From assembly GCA_015847255.1 (NCBI GenBank), contig JADLZK010000403.1, positions 434,001 to 498,000 of the forward strand: a DNA stretch of 64,000 nucleotides, written 5' to 3'. The first letter of the stretch is position 1, and the number at the start of each line of letters is the position of its first letter. Source of the stretch: Hyparrhenia diplandra. Lineage: Eukaryota > Streptophyta > Magnoliopsida > Poales > Poaceae. Shown piece by piece: positions 35,122-48,360 of the stretch. Under the pieces are notes generated by a model. It saw only the letters and a list, made by a program, of their open reading frames with translations. It did not search any database and was not told the origin of the DNA. Made by a program: the position numbers and the translations under genes.

Positions 35122-36083
35122 TATGTTACCCGTGGTTCATATGATCTCGGGTGTCCTATTGGTCTCAAACTTTTCCAAGTCTTTCACAATCAGTGGGTGA
35201 GTCATCCAAAAATTTTGAGATTTTTAGGAGTTGGTTTGGTACTTTTTTATAGTTTTATTGATTTTTCTGGCGTGACAAGGCCGAAGTAATTCTAGGTTTA
35301 AGCGAGGCTACCCCCAAAAGAATAGGCACCATGCCAAACGTTTCCACATGGTCTCATTTGGCCTAGGAGTCAAATTTATGCACACATACATGCTAAATTC
35401 TTGTGTTTGCATGATGTAATTTGTCATTTTCCGCTCCGTTTAGCAGAACGAAAAACCTAAAAAATGAAAATATTCACCGAGAAAAACCTAAGATCTTGTG
35501 TGGGGGCATATTTTGGGTGTAAATGAAAAAAAAAAAATTCAAGCCATTTACACGTTGGTGGATGACACTTGCTTCACAAAGGCACATGCACCTTTCCAAC
35601 TCACCATAACTATACACTTAGGTTTATGTTACCCGTGGTTCATATGCTCTCGGGTGTCCTATCGGTCTCAAACTTTTTTTCAAGTCTTTCACAATCGGTG
35701 GGTGAGTTATCCAAAAATTTTGAGATTTTTAGTAGTTGTTGCGTTTTATTGATTTTTCGCGTGACGAGGCCGAGTAATTCTAGGTTTAAGCGAGGCTACC
35801 CCCAAAAGAATAGGCACCATGCCAAACTTTTTCCACATGGTCTCATTTGGCCTAGGAGTCAAATTTATGCACATATACATGCTAAATTCTTGTGTTTGCA
35901 TGATGTAATTTGCCATTTTCCATGGATTTAGCAGGAACGAAAAACCTAAAAATGAAAATATTCACTTTGGAAAAACCTAAGATCTTATGTGGGGGCATAT
36001 TTTGGGTGTAAATGACTGCAAAAAAAAAAATTCAAGCCATTTACACGTTGGTGGATGATACTTGCTTCACAAAGGCACATGCA
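35122..36083 (+). repeat. Two-copy tandem duplication of about 0.5 kb inside the CACTA element
   Basis: The block from TATGTTACCCGTGGTTCATA to CTTCACAAAGGCACATGCA occurs at 35122-35590 and again at 35635-36083. The two copies are nearly identical with small indels and are separated by a 44-base spacer. It lies between the two transposase genes. No coding function is seen. Confidence 0.85.
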
Positions 36084-36829
36084 TGATCCCTTTGACTCTT
36101 ACAAAAGCTTAAAATTCATGAAGCGCCCATTTGTATACACATCCTTTGCCGGGTTAATTACACCGGTTTGTGAACATATATCCTTGTCGGGGAGTAACTG
36201 ACTCGGCAGTGATGTGTTATGCTTATATATATATGCGAATCGGCGCGGCCTTGAAATTTTTCCCAATTCTTTTGAACACTGCGCCACCAGTTCCCCCACG
36301 CAACCTGAGCAACCACACGTACGACAACCGGCGAGCACCGCCGCCCACCTCAACACCGTCGCCGCCTCCATCGACACCGCCCACCTTGGCGTCGTGCCGC
36401 CTTCATCGGCGCCGCCTCCCGCGACGCCGCCCACCTCGACGCCCTCCTTCGCCTCCATCGACGCCTCCCACCTCGACGCCCTCCTTCGCCTTCTTCGACG
36501 CCGACCTTCGCCAACCTCGACGCCGTCCGTCAGCGTCTCGTTACGCCCCATCACACTTTTCGTCCCACGGCGCCCCGTCGAGGACTTGGAGGAGCGCAAG
36601 GAGGCGGCTTTCTCCTACGCCCTCCCTAGGTGCTCTCTCTCACTACCCCTTACGTGTTCGATAGTATGTCGCTGATGATAACTGCACCCTCCCTCTTCGT
36701 GTAGCACAACCTCCATTCTTCGTCATATTCCATCTCCTGCCGGCTGCCCTCGCGCCATCCTCGTCCACGACGCCGGCCGAACGCGTGCCCCTCCACCTCC
36801 ACGCCTGCATCTCCGGCCCATCTTGTCCA

Positions 36830-39294
36830 AGGTGAGTGCGACACCATTTCCCCCAACCTTTGTTTGCTCAAATGTGTGTTAGATGGGGCAGCAACTTGTT
36901 ATTTTATTTTTCTACAACATTTGTACCAACTGTGAACACGGTTACATCACAGCCATGGTTCGATCCTCGCATGTTAGTCCATCGACAAGTTCAAATAGAA
37001 CCGGCCGATAACCCAGGGGCGGAGAGCCGCATCACCGGGCAACCGCGGGAAGCTGCGAATGAGGAACCGGTTTGGAGCCCTAGCGACGTCTCGCAACTGG
37101 ATCAATGTGACCTAGGTGACCGGCTAATTTGCATGGATTCATGTGACTAGCTAGGTTGCCATACACACGCAAGTTAATTGAGAGTCTTATCTTGCTTGGT
37201 GCTGTTTTGCGTAGGAGGCGTAGTAGTGCCCAGCGGCGAAGGTTCGATGCGCCCGAAGCCCCGAGAACCAAGCGAGGCAAAACAAGGCTTCCCGAGACGA
37301 ATACAACCTACCATATCACCGAGGTGGATGAGTATGGGGAACCAGCCGCACCCCCAACAGCTGTGTCCAAATACTCTAGTGTCTTTGGGGTACTTGTAAG
37401 GGACAAAATCCCAATTAAGTACAGGAAGTGGACTGGGAAGGAAACAAATCAATGGAGGGTTCCTGAGGCTACGAAGAAACTTGTATGGCTCTTGTTAAAA
37501 GATTATTTCTCCTTTCAAGAGGGTTGTGACATGGAATTGGTACAGAAAAAAACTTATGAAACCATGTGTAGATGCTTCGCGACTTTCAAGGGGGAGCTGT
37601 ATATAAAGTTTGTGCTCTAAGGTAAAGAGCCAAATTGGGATGGAGGAGAGTACACCTCACAAAGGATCTACTTTGGGAGGAATTCAAGGAACACAGGCTA
37701 AGCGATGAGTTCATCCAAGTGAGCATGAAAAACAAGCGAACTTCAAAAAACGAAAATCCTCATCGTCTCGGCTCTCGTGGCTATGCTCAAAAGATGGCGG
37801 ATTTTCGGTTAGAACTGGATGAGATGGAGAGACGCCGCGCTCAAGGTTTAAAGGTTGACACCGAAGATTGGGAGACAAGATCGATATTATCTTGTATGGC
37901 GAGGAACGACGCCACTGCGAGAAGACGGGAGCTTTAGCACTGAAAATCAACCCATGAAAAACCTCGTCAAGAAGATCTTTGAAGTAACTGAGGAGGTGAA
38001 GAAAGGGTCTCGCGCTTCTAGGAGGGAGAATGACGTGCTCACCCAAGCACTCGGAAACAAGGAGCACCCTGGTCGCACTAGAGGAGCCGATGTTGTTCCT
38101 TGGAAACTAGCATTGTCGGACTACTCTCGAGAGTATCGGCGCCGCTCGGTTAGTGTATAGGAGACTGACGAAGAGTTGAATAGACGTCTAGAAAGGATGA
38201 TGGATGTCAGAGTTGAGCAACTTTTGTCTCAAAGACAAGCAGCAGTACAAGACCCTAATGATGCCTTGAGCCTTCATGCCAAGGGCCACAGCAGCTGCGG
38301 ATCGGCCCCGTTTGAGAAAGATGTGAATGCACCTCATGCGGTGGACAACATCAAAGAACCTATCAATGTCAAGTTGTACGTCCGTCAGCAATGGACGAAA
38401 GACAAGGTGGCAGTCGGCCAGGCCTGGCCGACCACTAAAGATGGGGTCATCAATGGCCAACCAATTCCACAGGGGTATGCTCGCGTCAGCATTGATACCA
38501 TACTTGATAAGAAGTATAACAAGATAGTCATTGAGCACCCTGCAGTGGAAGACAGGCCCAAACTTGGTCAGAACATCCACCAACAAGTTTTTTGGCGCAA
38601 GCGCTACATTAAGCTGGACAGCGAGTTGTCATCGGATGATGAGGAGGACTGTGAGTCTAATCCCTCCCATGATACTAATCCTGATAGAACCCCTAGTTCC
38701 CCCTGTCGGACATGTGCCAAAGATCCCCGAGAAAGACAGATTCATCCTTCCTCTTCATTACCCCTCGAACATCATAACCCTCCTCACTCTTCATCAGCCC
38801 CGCCAAAGCAGGATCCTCCTCCTCAAGTAGCGCCAATGACAAGATCAAAGGCAAAGGGAAAGGATACCTCTGTGAACCAACCCTGTCATACCAACAAAAG
38901 GCCGATGGATTCTGTTCAGAAGTCCAAAAAAACAGAAAATTTTCGACCCCCAGAAGGCAGCGTACAATACATTGGTCAATTTAATTACCTCATTTGTGGA
39001 AAAACACGGCAACCAAATGGATCAGCGCCGAGTTCCGACACTAGAAGAAAAAATGGAAGAAGTCCAGAAGAAGATAGAGAAGCTTGCTGATGAGAAAAAC
39101 ATGAGTATTGAACATCTTTGCAGAAATGTATTATGCCCAAGAGGATCCCATTCCCCTACCAATGGCAATGCAGTTTGTAAAGGGACGTAATTTGGTTCGA
39201 GGATGATTTGGTGATGAACTTGACCCCGACCATGCGTAAATTGCATGACTATTACCTAGATGAAACAAGGGATCCAATTTTGGATGGAATTCAG
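36830..39294 (+). pseudogene. Second CACTA gene (Transposase_24/TNPA-like), broken by an Athila-like insertion
   Basis: A GC-rich leader (36290-36830, repeated CACCTCGACGCC motifs) ends at the donor TCCAAG|GTGAGT. Coding-like segments follow: IPIKYRKWTGKETNQWRVPE, KLVWLLLKDYFSF, a SRGYAQKMADF-type segment, and KLYVRQQWTKDKVAVGQAWP to VFWRKRYIKL. An acidic and proline-rich tail runs to about 39190. These match the Ptta/En/Spm Transposase_24 family that partners TNP2. The frame is interrupted at about 37620 and 37937, and the gene stops at the retrotransposon boundary. Confidence 0.7.
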
Positions 39295-40995
39295 GGTTAT
39301 CGTATAAAATTATTAATCAATTAAACATGAGAAAGGGGTATAAATAATAATAACAACTTAGAATAGGGTGTCACTAACATATTTCCATCAGTTTTGGTAA
39401 TGTTGTGAATTGCGGGGACTAAAACGAAAAACAGCGAGTTCGCGAGCGATGACGACTACGCGACGTAATGCAATCCAACTCCGAGAAAGACTCTAGAAGG
39501 CTCGGATTAATCCCGACGTGGACCAAACTTAACACCGAAGAAAACATCATCTAGAAGACTCCGAAGCCACGACGCACGACGGGACCCGGAGGGATACCCC
39601 ACGGGCGTCGCCCAATAATGGGGCCGATCGGCCCCCCTTGGCCGCCAAGTCATCCCATCTTAGGAACCTTCCTCCACCGCCTCTAAGACGCAATCTAAAC
39701 CGGTTGTTTAACGTCGGTTTGATCCGAGGGCGTCGGTAGAAGTGCGGGATGGATCCAAGATTAATACCACATCGCTGCCGGGTTGAAGAGACAGATGAAG
39801 ACCCATATATAAAGACCCCTAGACCCCCCTCTTTTAGATCATCAAGTTCTCAATACAACAATAATACCTCAAGATCCAAGTCATTAGAAACATCGCTTTA
39901 GGAGGAGTAGCAATCAAGATTAGAACTAGTAGGAAGGGAGAAATCCGCTCCGGATCGTCGGAGGCCGGCTCAAGATCAGGCCTCGTTCTTGTAAGTTCTT
40001 CATTGTAAGTAGTTTTCAAGTTCGGACACATGCTTAATATGAATATCTTGATCATGTTTATATTCGAGATTATTTGTTCTAGTATTTACTTTGATTACAC
40101 GTTTAGCATAGTTGAATTACTGTTATGTTCATGCATGGATTCGTATAGCGCTCATCCTTTCGTTCGGAGGGTGAGTGGTAGAGATGATGTAATCGTGGTG
40201 ATTAGATCTTATTTACCTGCGTTTGCACCCTATGTGCCGGGTCGTGTGGTAGATCGTGGTGGTGACAAGCACCATTGAGTCCTTTGCAATCCATCCCCGT
40301 ATGTAGGCCTAGCGGATGTTATTATTCAGGTTGTTCTAAGTTTCGCCTTAGTCTTCATGGATTACGTCCTCATGTTTGGATTTAATTAGTCTTTCTTCGA
40401 TGATTGTTAAATGTATTGCACTAATTGAGTAGATCCTAACTTATAGTTTAGAGTTACATATTGGAGTTTCTAATGCTAGCTAGCCTATGAATTACTATCA
40501 TCCTTTGCATGACACTTTCTATATGACTATGGTTGAATCTATTTATCAAGAACTTTATCATTATCTTTATTGTGAACTTTGATCCTTGTTTAAGTACTTG
40601 ATAAGTTTAACACTTTGCACACGAGAGATGACTAGATTAAATGATTAAGATGTTTAGCACCTATGCATAGTTAATTCATGATAGAAGACTTCTTTCCCTC
40701 GTGGTAGATATAAATTCAACACACGGTTCTTACTCCGGTTAAAATGCTACAATGGTATATTCATATCTGTGCGCTGCGGATACCCGATTATAATTGTTTA
40801 TTTACTTATTAAGAAGTTATCAAGGCATAGCATGAATATTTTATTCCTTGCATATTAGTAGTTTAACTATAGGGATGACAACCTTTTCGAGATATGCTAT
40901 GAACTGCAATGAATATTTCTTTTAGTTTTATCTCGAAGCAACATCGATATCTTTCTAAATGCCATTACTAGTTAGTGACATTAGAAATACCAACA
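39295..40995 (+). repeat. Left LTR of the Athila-like element
   Basis: It aligns with the right LTR over its whole length, with substitutions and many one- to three-base indels. The promoter part includes CATATATAAAGACCCCTAGA at about 39805. Confidence 0.88.
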
Positions 40996-41159
40996 AGCAT
41001 TTTTGGCGCCGTTGTCGGGAAAGAAAGTCTTTAGCCCAATAAAATAAAAACATAGGATTAACTTGCATACATCTCTCTCACGCATCGTAAAGTATTAAAT
41101 TTATCAATTGCTTAAACAAGTTTACCCTCGTTATTATTCTTCCTATCTATTTTGGGGTA

Positions 41160-42490
41160 ATGTATGAAAAGGAATCTTCACGAAAACTTTCAATCCGACC
41201 AGAAAAACTTTTTGAAGGAGGCAAGATCCAAGTTGAAATCTCAACTCAAGATCACCACCTCGGAAGACTCCTCCAGCAGGCGAAGCTTAGCACCCGTGTT
41301 GAAGTCATGGCAAACAAGACCCTTCGCGAGTACTCTGCTGACCGACTACGGCCAACATCCGCCTTTGGACCGGCGATCGATGTGGGAGACAAAGCTTTTG
41401 AGCTCAAGCCTGCACTCATCAACATGGTACAAGCTAGCCATTGCGTGGAAAAACCCATGAAGATGCCAATGCTCACCTACAACACTTCCTAGAGATGCGT
41501 GGCACCTTCACCATCAAAGATGTCTCAAGTGATGCAATCCTACCGTGCATTTCCCATTCTCACTCTTGGGACGAGCGCAAATGGTTCTACGCCAACAAAG
41601 ACAAACTCACTACTTGGGCACTTTGCTCTCTCGCCTTCGGCAAAGTTCTTCCCTATAGGCAAAACCAATGCCTTACGAGGGAAAATCTCAAGTTTTCAAA
41701 GAAGAACACGGCGAATCTGTTCCAGGCGTGGGAACGCTTCCAAGACTACATCTTTGAATGCCCACACCATGGAATGGAGGGCGGCTACTCATGCGGACCT
41801 TCTACCACGGGCTCAACAACAATACCCGTGAGACCATGGACGCTTCTTTGGAGGTGCTTTCCTCGTCCCTTACACCGAATCAAGCTACGACCTTGTGGAG
41901 AAGATGGCTTCAAACCAAGCCTGGAATGAGGACCGTCAACCCCACAAGAAAGAAAGAGGAATGCACCGGTTGAAAGAGGTAGACATCTTTGTCTCGCCAA
42001 AATGGATTTAATTATGAAGAAACTTGAAGACAAAGCTCCCGAGAAGAAGGAAGTCATGCAACTCTTCGATTCCCGCATGACATGTGAAGAATGTGGTAAT
42101 GCTTTGGACACTCGGGCGCAGTCAATGTCCCGTTTGGAAGAGGACGTGAACTACATCAACAATAACAACAACCAAGATCGCCCTCGAATCAACAATGGAA
42201 TCAACAGAGACCCAACTACCAAGGTAACTACTCGGGTAACTATCAAGGTAATAACTCTTTCAATAATTTCCCACCTTTAAGAGAGTTAGTACAAAACCAA
42301 GGTAGACTTATGGATAAACTGTCTAAGAAATTAGCTTCCAATGATAAAATGCTAGAAACTATTAGTTCTAAAATGGAAAGCTTTTCTTACGCAATAAAGA
42401 ACCAAAGTATAGCTTTAATAAAATGATAGAATCTCGGTTATCTCACCGGCTTTATCTCGCTCCTATGCCTAACCAGGTAAGATTCAGGGC
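41160..42490 (+). pseudogene. Athila-like gag remnant
   Basis: Segments ENLKFSKKNTANLFQAWERF and QDYIFECPHHGME, then FYHGLNNNTRETMDASLEVL, match the Athila gag pattern (FRQ...EAWERFK...CPHHG). Frames shift at about 41460, 41760 and 41950. A later segment has ECGNALDTRAQSMSRLEEDV and NNNNQDRPRINNG. It is not translatable as one protein. Confidence 0.7.
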
Positions 42491-42639
42491 CAACCGGAAG
42501 AATTAGAATCTGCAAATCTTGTCGATATGTACTATGCAGGTATTCGCAGACCACTTATTCACAAAGAAAACTGAATTGGCCGGGGGGGTATGCCTCGCCA
42601 AGAAAGGAGATCCGGGGAGACCCGGTCGTCACCATTGAA

Positions 42640-43589
42640 ATAGGCGCCCGCACCTATGACGCGCTTCGTCGACTTTGGCTCAAGTGTCAACATTATGCCT
42701 AAGGTAAACCTAGAGCCAGATTCAGATTTAGTATACACAACCATGTGCCTACAACTTGCGAGATCGGCCGCTATGCTACCCCGAAGGCATCCTAGAAGAC
42801 GTTTGTCTTTACATCGGTAAGCTCCCACGTGGCCACCGACTTCGTAGTCCGGATACGGGCAAAGGTAAGAACGCCCGATCATTCTCGGGCCGCCCCTTTC
42901 CTTGCTACTACCAAGGCCATCATCTACGCCGACACGGCGAAGATCGTCTTCAGCCAACGGGCGAGAGGGAGATTCAACCGCAAACACAAGACCCTAGCTC
43001 CCCCTGCTCCAACCGTACCACTACCGCACCTCGAAGTACACGTGATCACCGTCAAGGAGAGGACAAAAGAAGAAGCAAGAACAAGAAGAACCGTCAACCT
43101 CGACCACACGTGGAACGAGTCTTGATGATCAATCAAGTCCCAACGAACGCAAGACTCGGCGTATTCCACCACCATTAGAGAAGCTAGACGACCACGAGTT
43201 CCGTCAATCCATTGCTCCATCAATCAATGGAACTTCAAAGCAAGTTGTTCGCGACACGGGATCGCATCATCAACGATGTCAAAGGTAACGTATCAATTAA
43301 TATATGGTAATCGCCTTTGTGTTCCACCTATGTACATCCGCAGATGGCGGACCAATCATACCGAGTCCCGGAAGGAATTGCAAAACGCCCCCGTCAAGAT
43401 CGAGAGACGACTATGTCCTCACCGACTTTTTTAGTCATGGACATGGGAGAAGAAGAACAAGATCCTCCCATAGTACTTGGAAGACCGTTCTCGAACACTA
43501 CAAGAGCTATCATCTACATCGGGACGGGCGAAATCCACTTCCGCATTCAAGGTAAAAAGATAGATTTGTTTCTTCAATACTTATACTAA
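42640..43589 (+). pseudogene. Athila-like protease-region remnant
   Basis: The DFGSSVNIMPKV segment (aspartic-protease-like, with the expected DxG(A/S)S motif altered) is followed by FLVMDMGEEEQDPPIVLGRP and AIIYIGTGEIHF, ending IDLFLQYLY at 43589. Similar text near 42830-43000 (VATDFVV, ATTKAIIYADTAKI) suggests a partial duplication. Several frame changes are present. Confidence 0.6.
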
Positions 43590-43599
43590 CTATGAACAG

Positions 43600-45805
43600 C
43601 CAAGAAGAAGGACCAAGAGCCGAAGCGTCTTGAAACTACAACAAAAGCTGGACTCGAAGATGGAGCACATTGAGAGAATAGAGAAAGATATCAAGGAAAA
43701 GTACACTCAGCTCCTACCCATCTTGAACGCCGCAGGCTACACCCGAGAGGTCTCCACCTAAGAAGCAATCTTGGAAAAAGAAAGAAAGTGCGCCGCTAAG
43801 AAGAGCAACAAGAATACATCTTCGGAGACCCAACCCGAGCCCGTCAACAACAAATGAACAATCGACTTCCTTGGCTACTTCGTCTACACCACCCTTTGAG
43901 ATCATTGAAGAAACCTTACCAGGTACAACATTTAAAAAGAGGGCCCATAGATGACACCACGCCATAGGAGTAAGTGCTCTAAACTCGCCCGAGAGGTAAC
44001 TTCGGTATTTATACGCATATTTACTTTCTTGCAAAGCATTTTTCAATTAGCATGTTTCCTTAAGCATATTTACTTTCTCTAAACCCGCACTTAGAAAATC
44101 TCAAAAATATGTTTGCTTTGCATTTGCATCGTCTCCTAAGCCCCATGCAAGCACTCCTTCTTTGTGGCGGCATAAAAATAAAAAATACAAAAATATTGCA
44201 TTCATATGTTTTTGCATTATCATCCCTATTGCATAAAAAAATTCCAAAAAAATATGTGGGCACATGAAGGTCCACACCTTTTATATATAAATAATAAAAA
44301 TCCAAAAATACGTGAGCACATGAAGGCTCACATAAACATCCTAAGATTTTGTTCCTTGGGTATGTGCGAAATTAATATTAACAGGGGAGAACATTAAAAG
44401 GAGACCCCGAAAGAGGAGCAAGCTTCAAGGATAAACAAAGGACTACTTCAAGATCAAGCTTGGGGAGAGCACCCCCATTTATCACTATAAGTATCACTAT
44501 CCTATGTCTATTTATTAGCTAGTTATATTTGCTTAGAGTTAATGAGTCTTAGTTAAAAGTCTTAGTGTTAAAGAGTCAAATAAATCTTTGGAACTTGCTA
44601 GATTACTTTCTTCCTATTAATTATGATCTTGATGATATATGCTAAGGAAATGATGAATAGTTGCTCCGCCTTAATTCCTCTTAAAAGTACTTACACTTTG
44701 GACTTAGATTCTCCCAAAGCTTTAAATGCTTAATTTGCTCTAAACCTAAACACTGTGGGAAGCACATGCTTAATCCGAGTCTTAGCATTAAAAGGTAAAA
44801 GTACATGAAAAGTTGAGTCTGCTGTTTATCATAATCTTAGAGATACTTGACTCTCGGTTTTTATCTTTGAAAATTATAAAATATTACATGATGAGTTCCT
44901 TAGCTATGACCCTTAAGAGTTTGTCATTCACATCAAGATCATCCCACTCCACTAAATATGCCGCTTTTTAACTCGAAGTACGCATCCCTATACTCCGTTA
45001 AGCCGCTAGCCATAAATATAAAAATAAACTCTTGCAATCTTTGGATATGTCTCTCTCAATATTTTTATAAAAAGCTGGGCTACATTCAAAAAAAAAAAAA
45101 GAGAAAGAGAAAAGAAAAATAAATATCTAGAGAAAAAGTGAGACGAGAGAGGGAGAGTAATGGACAAAAGTCATACTAGGCGAGAAGGGCCTACCTCCCT
45201 AATAATAATAAATTTAGAGATGAATAATGGACACGTGTCCGAGGGTGAGTAGGGCCCACATCTCTAAGGAGAGAGAAAAATGGACACAAGTCCAGGGGAA
45301 AAGCCCACCTCTCCAAGAATGGACAGCCCGTGTCCTAGCAATTTTTAGAAAGAGAGATATAGTCCAAGATGCTTGAGAAAAATACTAGAAAAAGGCTAAA
45401 GGCTAATTACTACCTTTCATCCTCATCCACTTCACCACTATCATCCCACTATGTATGTTCCACCACATGTGTAACTCCACTTCCACCATCTACTTAAGAG
45501 GGTCATACATAGGATCTCTCGAGTTTTCTTTTTGAAAAATATTACAAAACCCCAGGATGATAGTTGATCAAAGAACTTGAGACATGGTACTTAACTTGAT
45601 TGTTTTATCTTGCTTATGATTCATGAAAAGGCTACGCCCCATGGTAATTAGGTAAGAGTAATCTGGTTAAGAGGAGAATTTATTTTTTTGAGTAACACAA
45701 AGACTTTTGAGGTATGAAAGCGTAGTAGCAACTCCTGATCCTATTAAAGCATATAGCTTTGCTAGGGACTAGCAAATGGTAAGCTTGGGAGAGTTTGTTG
45801 ACACT
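43600..45805. other. Non-coding interior of the Athila-like element
   Basis: AT-rich, with no reverse transcriptase, RNase H, integrase or envelope-like ORF seen. GAAAGAGAAA-type purine runs and repeated GGACAC(G/A)(T/A)GTCC blocks lie at 45080-45330. AAGCTTGGGAGAG just before the right LTR may be the polypurine tract. Confidence 0.5.
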
Positions 45806-47510
45806 TGTTATCATATAAAATTATTAATCAATTAAACATGAGAAAGGGGTATAAATAATAATAACAACTTAGAATAGGGTGTCACTAACATATTTCCATC
45901 AGTTTTGGTAATGTTGTGAATTGCGAGGGACTAAACGTGGAAAAACGGCGAGTTCGCGAGCCGATGCGACTACGCGACGTAATGCAATCCAACTCCGAGA
46001 AAGACTCTAGAAGGCTCCGGATTAATCCCGGCGTGGACCAAACTTAACACCGAAGAAAACATCATCTAGAAGACTCGGAAGCCCACGACGTCACGACGGG
46101 ACCCGGAGGGATACCCCCGGGCCGATCGGCCCAATAATGGGGCCGATCGCCCCCTTGGCCGCCAAGTCATCCCATCTTAGGAACCTTCCTCCACCGCCTC
46201 TAAGACGCAATCTAAACCGGTTGTTTAACGTCGGTTTGATCCGAGGGCGTCGGTAGAAGTGCGGGATGGATCCAAGATTAATACCACACGCTGCCGGTCG
46301 AAGAGACGGATGAAGACCCATATATAAAGACCCTAGACCCCCTCTTTTTAGATCATCAAGTTCTCAATACAACAATAATACCTCAAGATCCAAGTCATTA
46401 GAAACATCGCTTTAGGAGGAGTAGCAATCAAGATTAGAACTAGTAGGAAGGGAGAAATCCGCTCCGGATCGTCGGAGGCCGGCTCAAGATCAGGCCTCGT
46501 TCTTGTAAGTTCTTCATTGTAAGTAGTTTTCAAGTTCCAGACACATGCTTAATATGAATATCTTGATCATGTTTATATTCGAGATTATTTGTTCTAGTAT
46601 TTACTTTGATTACACGTTTAGCATAGTTGAATTATTGTTATGTTCATGCATGGATTCGTATAGCTCATCCTTTCGCTCGGAGGGTGAGTGGTAGAGATGA
46701 TGTAATCGTGGTGATTAGATCTTATTTACTTGCGTTTGCACCCTATGTGCCGGGTCGTGTGGTAGATCGTGGTGGTGACAAAGACCATTGAGTCCTTTGC
46801 AATCCATCCCCGTATGTAGGCCTAGCGGATGTTATTATTCAAAGTTGTTCTAAGTTTAGGCCTTAGTCTTCATGGATTCTCGTCCTCATGTTTGGATTTA
46901 ATTAGTCTTTCTTCGATGATTGTTAAATGTATTGCACTAATTGAGTAGATCCTAACTTATAGTTTAGAGTTACATATTGGAGTTTCTAATGCTAGCTAGC
47001 CTATGAATTACTATCATCCCTTTGCATGACACTTTCTATATGACTATGGTTGAATCTATTTATCAAGAACTTTATCATTATCTTTATTGTGAACTTTGAT
47101 CCTTGTTTAAGTACTTGATAAGTTTAACACTTTGCACACGAGAGATGACTAGATTAAATGATTAAGATGTTTAGCACCTATGCATAGTTAATTCATGATA
47201 GAAGACTTCTTTCCCGTGGTAGATATAAATTCAACACCCGGTTCTTACTCCCGGTTAAAATGCTACAATGGTATATTCATATACGTGCGCTGCGGATACC
47301 CATTATAATTGTTTATTTACTTATTAAGAAGTTATCAAGGCATAGCATGAATATTTTATTCCTTGCATATTAGTAGTTTAACTATAGGGATGACAACCTT
47401 TTTCGGATATGCTATGAAAGCGCAATGAATATTTCTTTTAGTTTTATCCGAAGCAACATCGATATCTTTCTAAATGCCATTACTAGTTAGTGACATTAGA
47501 AATACCAACA
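45806..47510 (+). repeat. Right LTR of the Athila-like element
   Basis: It starts TGTTATCATATAAAATTATT and ends AAATACCAACA, giving the canonical TG...CA. It matches the left LTR. Confidence 0.88.
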
Positions 47511-48360
47511 ACTGGTACAATTGAATTCTAACTAGATTCTACTACTACAACTTTTCTAACCCACGGTAGAAGTTCCACTCTCTCTATATAGGCCCTTTTG
47601 TTAGGTCTTTTAGACCACTAATCGAACTTGATATCATCATAGTGCATTCTAATTTTTTCCCTTTTCACTCTTTTTAATGTGGCTCGGTGTCCGTGAAGCA
47701 AGACTCGGGCCTTCATATGTCCCATTCAAGGTTGAAAAAATGGGGGAAAATATTGTGCCTCGGTTAGATCAGCCACCGGCGAACAATCAATCGCGGTTTC
47801 TATGCAATGTGGGCTTATGTTTAAATTCCTCCGTGGGCAAACGAAAAAAAACAAGACAAAAGCGTGTGTATACTCCCCAATTCATTGGGTTTTTTTTTTC
47901 AATAACTCAATAAACTGATCTCTTGATTCATATATATTTTCCGAATGACAAGTAAGCAAGAAACTCAAGTCCAATAATATCCTACCGTCGGAGATTGCAA
48001 AAAGATTTGTAATAGGAGTGGCCAAATTCATCATAGATGAGGAATCGTCAAAATCAGGACGATTTTCCATTGCAAAGGCTAGGTTGTTTAAGCACCAAAA
48101 TACACCACAACTTATCAAGAGACTCTTGTAGTTTGTTGTTGATGTTGTGAGAGATCTGAACATGTGAACTACTCGATGTCTTGGGCTGTGACCAAGACCC
48201 TCTAAACTTGTGAGCTATTGTAATTGTTACACTACTTGGTCTGCTGACCAAGACCCCGTGATGTGGACATGTGATTATGATAATGGTTTGTTGATAAACC
48301 CGACATTATACGTTGCTGTAATTACCGGTCATTCTTATTTTCTAACGCTTGCCGGCTATT
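47511..48360. other. 3' part of the large CACTA element
   Basis: Resumes after the retrotransposon. Short ORFs (78 and 93 codons on opposite strands) have no recognised domain. It should include the 3' end of the second transposase gene, but I cannot identify it. Confidence 0.35.

Larger units (their letters stand above)
39295..47510 (+). mobile_element. Athila-like Ty3 LTR retrotransposon without pol (8.2 kb)
   Basis: Two LTRs of about 1.7 kb lie in the same orientation (39295-40995 and 45806-47510). Both run from TTATC(G/A)TATAAAATTATTAA to GAAATACCAACA. Just inside the left LTR, TGGCGCCGTTGTCGGGA (41004-41020) fits the tRNA-Asp primer site of Athila/Tat elements. The 4.8-kb interior has gag- and protease-like remnants but no recognisable reverse transcriptase or integrase. 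Flanking five-base repeats do not match (TTCAG, ACTGG). Confidence 0.85.

Noticed and set aside
36170..36675. Overlapping 150-166 codon ORFs on both strands
   Set aside because: Products of a CACCTCGACGCC-type minisatellite in the leader of the second CACTA gene; low complexity.
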